DNA from: Pyxidicoccus trucidator
Lineage (GTDB): Bacteria > Myxococcota > Myxococcia > Myxococcales > Myxococcaceae
Assembly: GCF_010894435.1 (NCBI RefSeq)
Contig: NZ_JAAIXZ010000008.1
Coordinates: 428,432 to 492,431 of the forward strand
Direction of reading: 5' to 3'
Length of the DNA: 64,000 nt
Below are positions 18,311 to 25,711 of the stretch, piece by piece; the first letter of the stretch is position 1, and each line of letters opens with the position of its first letter. The translations under genes and the position numbers were made by a program. The notes under the pieces were generated by a model, which was not told the DNA's origin, ran no database searches, and saw only the letters and a list, made by a program, of their open reading frames with translations.

Positions 18311-18443
18311 TCCATGAGCGAAGAGAGGAGGCAGCGCGCGTCCCGGCCGGGCCCTGCAGAATTTCTGCATCAATTTCCACCTCACGGGCTCATTGCCTGT
18401 GAGGCGGGTCGCCGCTCGTCCCACGAGGCGGGCCTCAGCCTTG

Positions 18444-18746
18444 ATGCGTATCAGCCACAGCACCACCCCATTGGAAGTGCTCCTTGTCATCGCGAGCGCG
18501 CGCAGGGAGGGCTGTTCGACATTGGCCCCGGCCGCGGCCCTTGTGGACACGTACCTGCCGAACGAACCCCACAACCTGCTCCTGCTCGCGCGGTGCGCGG
18601 AACAGCGGAGACAGTGGAGCACCGCAGTGGACTATCTCCGAAGAGCACAAGCCATCGAACCCCACGCCCCGGCCACGGAACGCCAGCTCCAGGAAGCGCT
18701 GTCGCGTGAATCATCGGGCGTCGAGGTCGGGGAGGCGCGTCCATGA
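18444..18746 (+). CDS. Small TPR-like protein
   Basis: A 100-residue product of unknown function. The C-terminal half LLLLARCAEQRRQWSTAVDY followed by LRRAQAIEP reads as one tetratricopeptide-like helical hairpin. The stop overlaps the start of the S9-type hydrolase gene by four bases (ATGA), implying co-translation and a partner role. The ATG at 18444 lacks a convincing ribosome site and the region just upstream is transposase debris, so it could be the surviving 3' end of a longer gene. Confidence 0.5.
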   Translation: MRISHSTTPLEVLLVIASARREGCSTLAPAAALVDTYLPNEPHNLLLLARCAEQRRQWSTAVDYLRRAQAIEPHAPATERQLQEALSRESSGVEVGEARP

Positions 18747-20572
18747 CGCGGCAGCAGCCCACGAGCCGTGCGGGCGCCGGAGCTGCGTCCCTGGTCCGCC
18801 GCCGGCTCCTGGGAGGTGCGTTCGCTGGGCTCGCGGCCTTGGGAGGCGTACTTCTGGCCCGCCGGGCGGGGCTGCGATTCTCCTCGGTGCAGGGACCGGA
18901 CGCGGAACGCGTGCGGGAGGTGCTCTCGTTTCTAGAGGAACATGGGAAGGTGCCAGTCACAGCCTCCGGAGACGGCCGCTGGCAGCTCGAGAAGATCTCC
19001 CGAGCAGATGACTTCGAGCTTCGGGTCGTCAGCCGCGCGACCGGCGCCACCGTGGCCTCCACGCGGTCGCCCGACACGCAGCTTGCGCTCTCTTTCTGTC
19101 CGAAAGGGCAGACCGTGGCGTTCCTGGCCTGCTCGGGTGGAGATCGGCGCTTTGTCCTGTATCTCCTGGACATCGGCACGGGACGGGTCACCTCCGCCCA
19201 GACCCCTGTCACGCGGTCCGCCGCCTCTCCCATCCGCTGGTCACCCGATGGCCAACGCCTGCTCTACACCGTGACGTCGGGTCATTCGCAGACCGTTGTC
19301 TTCCACCTTCAAAGCGGCCAGTGGCAGCGCTTGGGGCCTCCCATGACAACGCGCAGCGAGCCGGCGTGGAGTCCGGATGGTCGGCAGATTGCTCTGGTTG
19401 GCGCCGAGCAGCCAGGAGCCTTGGCCCTCGTGTCGCTGGACCCGCCAGCCATTCAAACCCTTCACGTGGCCGAGCGGTGCGAACTGCGCCAGGTGTCCTG
19501 GCGCCCGGATGGCCAGGCTCTGGCAGCGACCCTTCGTAGGGAGGCCGATGAATATTCTTCCCTGGTCGAGGTGGATCTGCGAACCGGAAGCCAGACCGTG
19601 GTGGCCCAGGTGCCGGGGGATGTGAGCGAGCCCAGATACCTCGGCTCCTCCGAGCTCTTGTTCCGAGTGAGCTCCGGGGGAGATGCGAGGCTGATGAGCG
19701 CTCGAACCGACACCCAGACGCTGCGCCCCCTGGGGCCGGCCTCCGGCGTGGTGAACATGCGGAGTGGCGCCACCGAAGGGGGGCGTGTCTTCGCGGTGCA
19801 TGTCGGCCGGACGAGCCCTCCGGCGCTGCTGGAGGTGTCCTCAGGCCAGGAGCCCGTGGTGGTAGCGCGCGCGACGTCGGCGTGGGTCTCCCCGTGTACG
19901 GATGTCGAGATTCGCGCGAGGGATGGACTGGGGCTGCCAGCCACCCTGTGGCGCTCGGGCACCCAGGCCGTGTCCAGGCCCGCCGCGCTGGTCGTGGTGC
20001 ATGGAGGGCCCAGGCTGCAGGAACTGCCGGTATGGGACGCCCGGGTCCAGGTGTTGCTCCGCGCGGGCTGCCATGTGCTGAACCTCAATTATCGAGGCTC
20101 GACGGGGTATGGCGCGCGCTTCGAGCGGGCGGGGAACGATCAGGAGCGCACCCTCGATGTCCTGGCCGCGCGTGACTACTGTGTCGCCCAGCTCGGCGTG
20201 CCACGCGAGCGCGTGGTTCTTCTTGGCACCAGCTATGGAACATCGCTGGTGGCCGCCGCCTTGGCCGCCGAACCGGATTGCTGCGGCGCGGCCGTCCTGG
20301 TGTCCACGGTGAGCCTGGCTCACATCGCCCGCCGCCCCCTACGGGCCTTACCGCGCCTGGTGGCGTTTCACGGCGCGAACGACAATGTGCTCGCGCCCGC
20401 ACGGGCCCGGCGGGAGATAGAAGAGTGCCTGGGTCCCGAGGCCCTCTCACGCGAAGGGTCGTGGAGCGTCTTCGAGCACGAGGGGCATCACTTTCACCGC
20501 CTCCGTTCCTGGTCGCAGGTCTACTCGGCCATCCCTGCTCTCTTGGGCCAGGTCGCTGCTGAACGTGCATGA
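18743..20572 (+). CDS. S9-type (prolyl oligopeptidase-like) hydrolase, membrane-anchored
   Basis: A 609-residue protein. RRRLLGGAFAGLAALGGVLL near residue 20-40 forms an N-terminal anchor or signal. A beta-propeller of TolB/WD-like repeats follows (IRWSPDGQRLLYT, PAWSPDGRQIALV, VSWRPDGQALAAT). The C-terminal alpha/beta-hydrolase domain has the nucleophile serine in GTSYG (about residue 497), Asp in HGANDNV and His in EHEGHHFH. The fold and triad point to peptide or ester hydrolysis outside the cytoplasm. It is shorter than many S9 enzymes because the catalytic domain is compact. A degraded minus-strand relative lies at 24.85-25.16 kb. Confidence 0.82.
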   Translation: MTRQQPTSRAGAGAASLVRRRLLGGAFAGLAALGGVLLARRAGLRFSSVQGPDAERVREVLSFLEEHGKVPVTASGDGRWQLEKISRADDFELRVVSRATGATVASTRSPDTQLALSFCPKGQTVAFLACSGGDRRFVLYLLDIGTGRVTSAQTPVTRSAASPIRWSPDGQRLLYTVTSGHSQTVVFHLQSGQWQRLGPPMTTRSEPAWSPDGRQIALVGAEQPGALALVSLDPPAIQTLHVAERCELRQVSWRPDGQALAATLRREADEYSSLVEVDLRTGSQTVVAQVPGDVSEPRYLGSSELLFRVSSGGDARLMSARTDTQTLRPLGPASGVVNMRSGATEGGRVFAVHVGRTSPPALLEVSSGQEPVVVARATSAWVSPCTDVEIRARDGLGLPATLWRSGTQAVSRPAALVVVHGGPRLQELPVWDARVQVLLRAGCHVLNLNYRGSTGYGARFERAGNDQERTLDVLAARDYCVAQLGVPRERVVLLGTSYGTSLVAAALAAEPDCCGAAVLVSTVSLAHIARRPLRALPRLVAFHGANDNVLAPARARREIEECLGPEALSREGSWSVFEHEGHHFHRLRSWSQVYSAIPALLGQVAAERA

Positions 20573-20606
20573 GGGGTATAGAGAATCGCGCAACTGAGGC
20601 CAGCAG

Positions 20607-21512
20607 CTACGGGCGAGCGGTGGTGGCCGGCGCCGGAGGAGGGATAGCCAGCGCCTCCACCAGCCCCTGTGCCACCGCGGCGGCAAAGGCGTCCAGCGTG
20701 CGCTCCTCCTTCCAGCGCTCGTTCTCCTCGTAATCGAGCGCGTGGTACGTCTCGATGATGACCGAGGGGATGCGCGGCCGGCGCAGCACCATGACGCGGC
20801 GCTCGGGGACGTGCCGGTCCACGAAGACGCCGGGCTGGGCGGCGTCCCCGTCATACAGCCCCGTGTAGTCCGCGCCGTCATAGGGGCGGAAGCCCGCTGC
20901 CTTCATGTGCCGCGCCAGCGCCCGGGCGAGGGAGGCGCGGTGCGTCTTGAGGGGCTCAGCGCCCTCGTCCGACCAGAGCACGCTGTAGCCAGGTGTGGCG
21001 TCCTGCCGGGGGCACTGGCGCTCCGGCGTGGCCTGCCAGCGCTGCGCCTGGCCTCGTGCGTCCGAGTGCAGGCTGACGAAGGCGTGCGCCTCCCAGGCCT
21101 CCGCCGCCGCCACCCGGGACGGGTAGTCCACGCGCTGCCCGGGGGCGTCGCGGCTGAGCCTCACGACGAAGAGTCCCGTGGCCTCCAGTCGCCGCTGGAG
21201 CTCCAACCCGACCCGCAGGGTGAAATCCTGCTCGTCCTCGCAGAGGACGGACCGATTGCCGGTGTTGCCGGGCGCGCCGTGCCCTGCATCCAGGTAGATG
21301 CGCTTCTGGCGGAAGCCCCGGGGCACCGTCACCGCGAGCTTCGTGAGTGGAGCGCCAGGCGCGGGCCAGGCGCGGGCAGGGGCCTCGAGGGAGGGAGGCG
21401 GCGTCACCTCCATGGGGAGGGCGGGAGACTCGGTGTGGGGAGTGGAACGCACCGGCTCGGCACATCCCGCGAGGAGGGCCAGTCCCAGCAGCATTCGGAG
21501 GGGCTTTAGCAT
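20607..21512 (-). CDS. N-acetylmuramoyl-L-alanine amidase lipoprotein
   Basis: An Amidase_3-type zinc enzyme that should cut between MurNAc and L-Ala in peptidoglycan. The zinc ligands are visible in YLDAGHG and SLHSD. The acidic residues are in CEDEQDF and the catalytic Glu is in VIIETYHA. The N-terminus MLKPLRMLLGLALLAGC is a lipoprotein signal with lipobox LAGC, followed by a Pro-rich linker to about residue 65. The ATG at 21512 is chosen so that the lipobox is correctly placed. The upstream 18-residue extension has no function. It is convergent with the S9-type gene. Confidence 0.88.
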   Translation of the reverse strand: MLKPLRMLLGLALLAGCAEPVRSTPHTESPALPMEVTPPPSLEAPARAWPAPGAPLTKLAVTVPRGFRQKRIYLDAGHGAPGNTGNRSVLCEDEQDFTLRVGLELQRRLEATGLFVVRLSRDAPGQRVDYPSRVAAAEAWEAHAFVSLHSDARGQAQRWQATPERQCPRQDATPGYSVLWSDEGAEPLKTHRASLARALARHMKAAGFRPYDGADYTGLYDGDAAQPGVFVDRHVPERRVMVLRRPRIPSVIIETYHALDYEENERWKEERTLDAFAAAVAQGLVEALAIPPPAPATTARP

Positions 21513-21799
21513 AGGGGCGATTGCGACGCCCAGGTGGGGCGCGGCGTTCCCGTCATCCTCGCACAAAGAAATCGGGCAGGCCCCGTGAGGGAACCAGCCC
21601 GCTCAGGACTCACCCCCGCCCGGAGCGCCAGGAATCGGATTCCCGCGGCCGCCGGGCGGTGTTGGTGGGCTTCACGAAGGGTGACACGAAGGGTTGCTGA
21701 ACGCAGGGCGCATGTGGGCATCTGCTGGGTGCATGCCCGAGCCCACTGCCTCCGTGTCGGCTCCCGGGGCCTGCCGGCGTCCAGTCGCGCGTGTCGACG

Positions 21800-22164
21800 A
21801 CTCCTCCTCGTGCACCGCGAAGCCCATGATGCGTCGACTGAAGACGTCCACCACCAGGTACAGGTAGAGGAAGGCGCCCTTCACCGGGCCCTTCAGGTAG
21901 GTGATGTCCCAGCTCCATACCTGGCCAGGCCCGGTGGCGGTATGCTCGGCCTTCGGCCTGGGCATGGGGGCCTTGGCATGGCCGCGGTGGGCCAGTTGTC
22001 CCTCCTGGCGCAGCACCCGGTAGAAGCTCGCCTCGCTGGCCAAGTACTCGCCTCGGTCGGCCAGCCGAAGGCGTTCGTGTACGGCACTGCTTCCTGCCTG
22101 CTCTCGCCCCCAGGGCGTCATCTGCTAGGCACGTCAGCCGAGGCGACAAATTCCCTGACACAGG
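21800..22164 (-). mobile_element. Rearranged IS3-family remnant
   Basis: The minus strand starts with an element end (complement of 22140-22163, TGTGTCAGGGAA...) that matches the left end of the element at 63879-64000. It then has the first codons of an OrfA-like gene (GTGCCGTAC) fused by deletion into OrfB at RLADRGEYLA. OrfB continues through YRVLRQEGQLAHRG and VWSWDITYLKGPVKGAF (first catalytic Asp) to LVVDVFSRRIMGFAV. After that the reading frame breaks and the other two catalytic residues are absent. It is therefore an internally deleted, 3'-truncated copy. Confidence 0.65.
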
Positions 22165-22679
22165 GGGCCATGCCCATCGCTGTCTTCCGTTGGGATGGGG
22201 CCACCGACGTCGACTTCAAGTGGTTGGGCTCGCGGGAGATCGAGTAGCCTGCGGCATCCGTGCTCGCGCTTGAGCTCTGAGAAAGACGGAGGGCCGCGAG
22301 ACGGTTCCGTCCTCATCAACGCACTCCGTGCAAGGCGGAAAGCAATGCGGGGCCATGGAAAGCGCCAGGAAATTCATTCCTCGGATTTATTTCTCCTGAG
22401 CTCAAACGGAAAACTTCTCGGAAGCGCCTGATTTTCCTCACGTCCCGCGCCCTTGGAGGGGGGCAATAAATCGGCGCTTCCGAGCAGTCTGAAGATTCTC
22501 TGCATCAATTCCCTTCTCGTCGGCTCTCTCAATCTGTTGAGGGGAGTTGCTCGGCCCCACCAAGCGAACCCAGGACGAGCCAAACACCCCTCAGGCAGGA
22601 CCGGGAAGCAGTGTGTCCGCTGCCCGTGAGTCAGTACAAAAGCTTCACCCACGCTAGATAGACCCCCGATTGGAGAAAC
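22164..22679. other. Gene-free stretch with one inverted repeat
   Basis: No convincing coding frame is visible. The stretch is less GC-rich than its surroundings. An inverted repeat joins 22416-22433 (CTCGGAAGCGCC...) to 22468-22484, with a 12-bp perfect outer stem and one bulge. Upstream signals for the lipoprotein gene at 22680 must lie here, but no clear -35/-10 pair was found. Confidence 0.4.
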
Positions 22680-23132
22680 ATGATGAGAGCGATTACTTCC
22701 CTGACGATTGCGCTGGCCTGCATCCTGGCCGCATGCGGCGAGCCGGTACAGGAACTCAACGATGCTCCTGTGGTCAGCCTCCCCATCGAGGGGCTGACCA
22801 CGCGCGCCTCCTCCCTGGACGAAGACCAGACCTACGATGACTACATCCAGGAAGTCATTGTCCCGGGAACGCTGCTCGACAGCAATAATGATGGTTTCGG
22901 CGATTGGTATTTCGATGCGTATGATCCGGACTACCAGTTGTATTTCGGCCAGTTCGAAGCCTCCGCACCGCCTTCTCCCCCTCCCGACACCACTCAATGC
23001 TCGAACGCGTGTGCGAATACCTATAACGCCGCCAACGCCCTCTGCAGCAGCATTCCCGACCTGAAGAGGAAGGCGATCTGTTATGCGGCCTCCACCGTCG
23101 CATACGCTGGCTGCCTTTGGTATTGCGGCTAG
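22680..23132 (+). CDS. Small lipoprotein with Cys-rich C-terminus
   Basis: A 150-residue protein of unknown function. The lipoprotein signal ends in ILAACG (lipidated Cys19). A Tyr/Asp-rich middle (about 50-92: TYDDYI, WYFDAYDPDYQLYFG) and a PPSPPPD linker lead to a C-terminal 44 residues with six cysteines (107, 111, 122, 134, 145, 149) and hydrophobic helices. It looks like a disulfide-bonded mature peptide released from a precursor. The gene sits 100 bp upstream of an O-antigen-ligase-like gene whose paralogue ends the Sdp-like operon. GGAG precedes the ATG. Confidence 0.7.
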   Translation: MMRAITSLTIALACILAACGEPVQELNDAPVVSLPIEGLTTRASSLDEDQTYDDYIQEVIVPGTLLDSNNDGFGDWYFDAYDPDYQLYFGQFEASAPPSPPPDTTQCSNACANTYNAANALCSSIPDLKRKAICYAASTVAYAGCLWYCG

Positions 23133-23165
23133 TCAGACCCTCCCCGCTGTAGTCTGCCGTCATTG

Positions 23166-23193
23166 CTCAACACCTTTCTTGGAGGGTGTTGAG
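23166..23193 (+). terminator. Hairpin between lipoprotein and ligase-like genes
   Basis: CTCAACACC (23166-23174) pairs perfectly with 23185-23193. There is no T-run, so attenuation or partial termination between the two genes is as likely as full termination. Confidence 0.4.
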
Positions 23194-23232
23194 TGATTGC
23201 TCGCCCCCCCGACCCAGGAATTCGTATCCACC

Positions 23233-25161
23233 ATGGCCAATGAACCAGGCGAAGCTCAGTCATCTGGAGCAAGGGGGGCGTTCGCATGTCTCGTGGTGGG
23301 GTTGTTCGCCACGCTGATGGTGATGGCCCCTCGTGCGTGGCACCTGACGGACCGGTTCGCGTCTCCCAAGGGCGTGCTCTTCCACGCCACCGCACTGGTC
23401 GCGGGGGGGGCTTGTCTGGCCTCGGTGCGGCGCTGGAGATTCGACGCCGTGGACGTCTCGGTGGGGGCCTTCGCCGCTCTGGGGATTCTGTCGGCGCTCA
23501 CCGTCGCGCACAATCCCTGGCTGGCATTGGGCGCGGTGGGAATGACGCTCTCGGGCGGTATCCTGTTCGTGTGTGCGCGGGCATTGGCGGAAGGTGGACG
23601 CCGGGGCGCGCTGTTGCTCGCGGTCATGATGGCCGCCGGCCTGCTCGCGTTCTCCATGCTGCTGGAGGCTCATGGCCCCTTGGAGGGCCTCTCGATGAAA
23701 CGTGCGCCGGGAGGAGTGCTCGGTCACCGTAACCGCGCGGCGCACCTGCTCGTTCTGTCTCTTCCGGTGGCATGGCTCTGTTTCACCCGGGCGCGGGATC
23801 GCCGGGTGCTCGGTGTGCTGGCGGCCAACGTGGTGGTCATGGGTGCGGCCATCACGCTCTCCCGCTCCCGCGCTGCGTGGTTGGCCGTCCTGGTCATCGG
23901 CCTGGGGATGGTGGGGAGCTGGGCCCTCAGGGCTCGCGACGTCAGCGGGACACGGAAGCGTACCGTGGGCTTCGTGGTGGCCCTGCTGGTAGGCGCGGGC
24001 GCGGCGCTCGTCATCCCCAACACCCTGGACTGGCGTACCTCGTACCTGGATACGCTCTCCCGCATCGGCGAGCACCAGGCGGGTTCGGGCCGGGGGCGGT
24101 TGGTCCAGTACGCGAACACGCTGCGCATGGTCGCGGAGACTCCTCTGCTGGGAGTGGGGCCTGGAAACTGGATGGTGCACTATCCGCGTTATGCCACCTC
24201 CGGGGACCCTTCCCATGCCCCGGACGAGCTCGTGCCAGTGTCTCCGTTGCCGCAGTCGGACTGGATGGGAATGCTCGCCGAGCGGGGCGTGCTCGCCGTG
24301 TTGGCACTGGCCACGGTCGCGGGGTTGCTGTTCGTGGAGTGCTGGCGCCGTGCACGCGAGGAGACATGTCCGGAGCCGCGCACCGAGGCGCTCGCGCTGA
24401 TGGCCGTGCTGGTGGGGCTGCTCGTCCTGGGCGGGTTGGATGCGGTGCTGATGACTCCCACGGCCGCCTTCTTCGTGGCCGTCATCGTGGGAGCGCTCGC
24501 ACGTCCGCAGCGGGAGTGGGGGGGACTCGGCTCGGGCGCGGTGTGGCGGGGGGCGGCGATGGCCGCGGTATTGATGCTGACGAGTGGCCCTCTCGTGTAT
24601 GGCACCGTGAAAGGGTGGGCCCGGCGGTTGGCCTACCTCCAGCCACTGACGACCGGGCGTCTGACTCAAGCGATACGCCTCGACCCCGGCAACTACGAGG
24701 CCCGTGTGCTCATGGGCGGGGTGCTGGCCCGGGCTGGCCAGTGCGAGCAGGCACTCGCGATGCTCCGCCAGGCCAACCACCTGCTGCCGCATGCCGAGGC
24801 GCCGATGCGGATGTGGTCCCGGTGCGGTCAGCAGATGCCGGGCCAGGAGCTGTCAGCTCGCCAGTCCAATGAAGACAGCAACGGCCAGCACCGTGCGAGC
24901 CGAGGAGGGGTTCAAGACGTTGTCACCCAATCCGTGGAAGGCAAGGACCTGCCTCGAAGCCGACTCCCTCGGGCAGGTTCTGGGAGCCAGCCGGACGGTC
25001 AAAGTCAGGATGAGCCGTTTGAAGTGCTCGGGTCCCAGGAATGCGGCATGGGTCGCGACGCGGGTGCCCGTGCTCGAGGCGAGCAACGAGATGTTCTCGG
25101 CGGGGACTCCCAGCTCATCGGTCAAGTACCGCCTTCCATCCTGCCTATGCTCGGCCCATGA
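23233..25161 (+). CDS. O-antigen-ligase-like membrane protein, 3' end fused to foreign DNA
   Basis: A polytopic protein with about twelve hydrophobic segments between residues 20 and 440 and a large loop containing GSGRGRLVQYANTL, LGVGPGNWMVHYPRY and SDWMGMLAERG, features of the Wzy/WaaL (O-antigen ligase) superfamily. A TPR-like tail (about 475-535) follows. Its paralogue at 25712 shares all these motifs. Codons after about 24850 are antisense to an S9-hydrolase remnant, so the last 100 residues are a fusion and the natural C-terminus is lost. The ATG at 23233 is the start with AGGAA upstream; the 23197 in-frame start is weaker. WaaL relatives join glycans to lipid or protein acceptors. The acceptor here is unknown. 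Confidence 0.75.
   Translation: MANEPGEAQSSGARGAFACLVVGLFATLMVMAPRAWHLTDRFASPKGVLFHATALVAGGACLASVRRWRFDAVDVSVGAFAALGILSALTVAHNPWLALGAVGMTLSGGILFVCARALAEGGRRGALLLAVMMAAGLLAFSMLLEAHGPLEGLSMKRAPGGVLGHRNRAAHLLVLSLPVAWLCFTRARDRRVLGVLAANVVVMGAAITLSRSRAAWLAVLVIGLGMVGSWALRARDVSGTRKRTVGFVVALLVGAGAALVIPNTLDWRTSYLDTLSRIGEHQAGSGRGRLVQYANTLRMVAETPLLGVGPGNWMVHYPRYATSGDPSHAPDELVPVSPLPQSDWMGMLAERGVLAVLALATVAGLLFVECWRRAREETCPEPRTEALALMAVLVGLLVLGGLDAVLMTPTAAFFVAVIVGALARPQREWGGLGSGAVWRGAAMAAVLMLTSGPLVYGTVKGWARRLAYLQPLTTGRLTQAIRLDPGNYEARVLMGGVLARAGQCEQALAMLRQANHLLPHAEAPMRMWSRCGQQMPGQELSARQSNEDSNGQHRASRGGVQDVVTQSVEGKDLPRSRLPRAGSGSQPDGQSQDEPFEVLGSQECGMGRDAGARARGEQRDVLGGDSQLIGQVPPSILPMLGP
24853..25157 (-). pseudogene. 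S9-type hydrolase C-terminal remnant
   Basis: The minus strand encodes LTDELGVPAENISLLASSTG (nucleophile-elbow region), then THAAFLGPEHFKRL and AFHGLGDNVLNP (Asp region). These are in the same order as in the intact S9-type protein at 18743. The N-terminal propeller is missing, the nucleophile elbow is altered and the frame runs out before the His. It is sandwiched between the ligase-like gene and a truncated GST gene on the other strand. Confidence 0.55.
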
Positions 25162-25690
25162 CCATGCAGCAAAGGACTTCCGCGAGGTCCACTCGCTCGG
25201 ACGGGTCCCGGCGCTGCGCACCGACGATGGCGACATCCTCACGGAGAACGCAGCCATCCTGCAGCACGTGGCGGAGGTGTTCCCCAAGGCGAACCTCGCG
25301 CCCACGGACAGCAGGGGCCGTGCACGGCTGCAGCAGTGGCTGTGCTTCATCGGGACCGAGCTGCACAAGGCGCTCTTCGTGCCGCTCCTCGAGGAGAAGG
25401 CGCCCGAGGCCGCGAAGGCCTACGCGCTGGAGAAGGGCGCCTCATGGCTCGACTTCCTGGAGAAGCCTCTGACCGGGCGCGAGTTCCTGCTCGACCGCTT
25501 CAGCGTCGCCGACGCGTACCTGTTCACGGTGCTGAACTGGTGCGTGGTGACGCCTGTCGACCTGGAGAAGTGGCCGGCCATCAACGCCTACGTCGCGCGC
25601 CTCCGGGAGCGGCCGAGCATCGTGACGGCCTTCGCGGAGGAGGCGAAGCTCTACGCGGAGGAGCTGAAGCGGCACCAGGCCGCTGCGTGA
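25158..25690 (+). pseudogene. Glutathione S-transferase missing its N-terminus
   Basis: The frame matches GST proteins from KDFREVHSLGRVPALRTDDG and ILTENAAILQHVAE (end of the thioredoxin-like domain) through the helical C-terminal domain (FSVADAYLFTVLNW). The first 45 or so residues, including the glutathione-activating residue, are replaced by DNA antisense to the S9 remnant, and no start codon is in place. The stop at 25690 is intact. Confidence 0.7.
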
Positions 25691-25711
25691 GCCTTCCACG
25701 GCAGGCGGGTA

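Noticed and set aside
24853..25368. A 171-codon minus-strand gene
   Set aside because: Its first half is antisense to the GST fragment. Only the second half (24853-25157) matches a protein family, as an S9 remnant.
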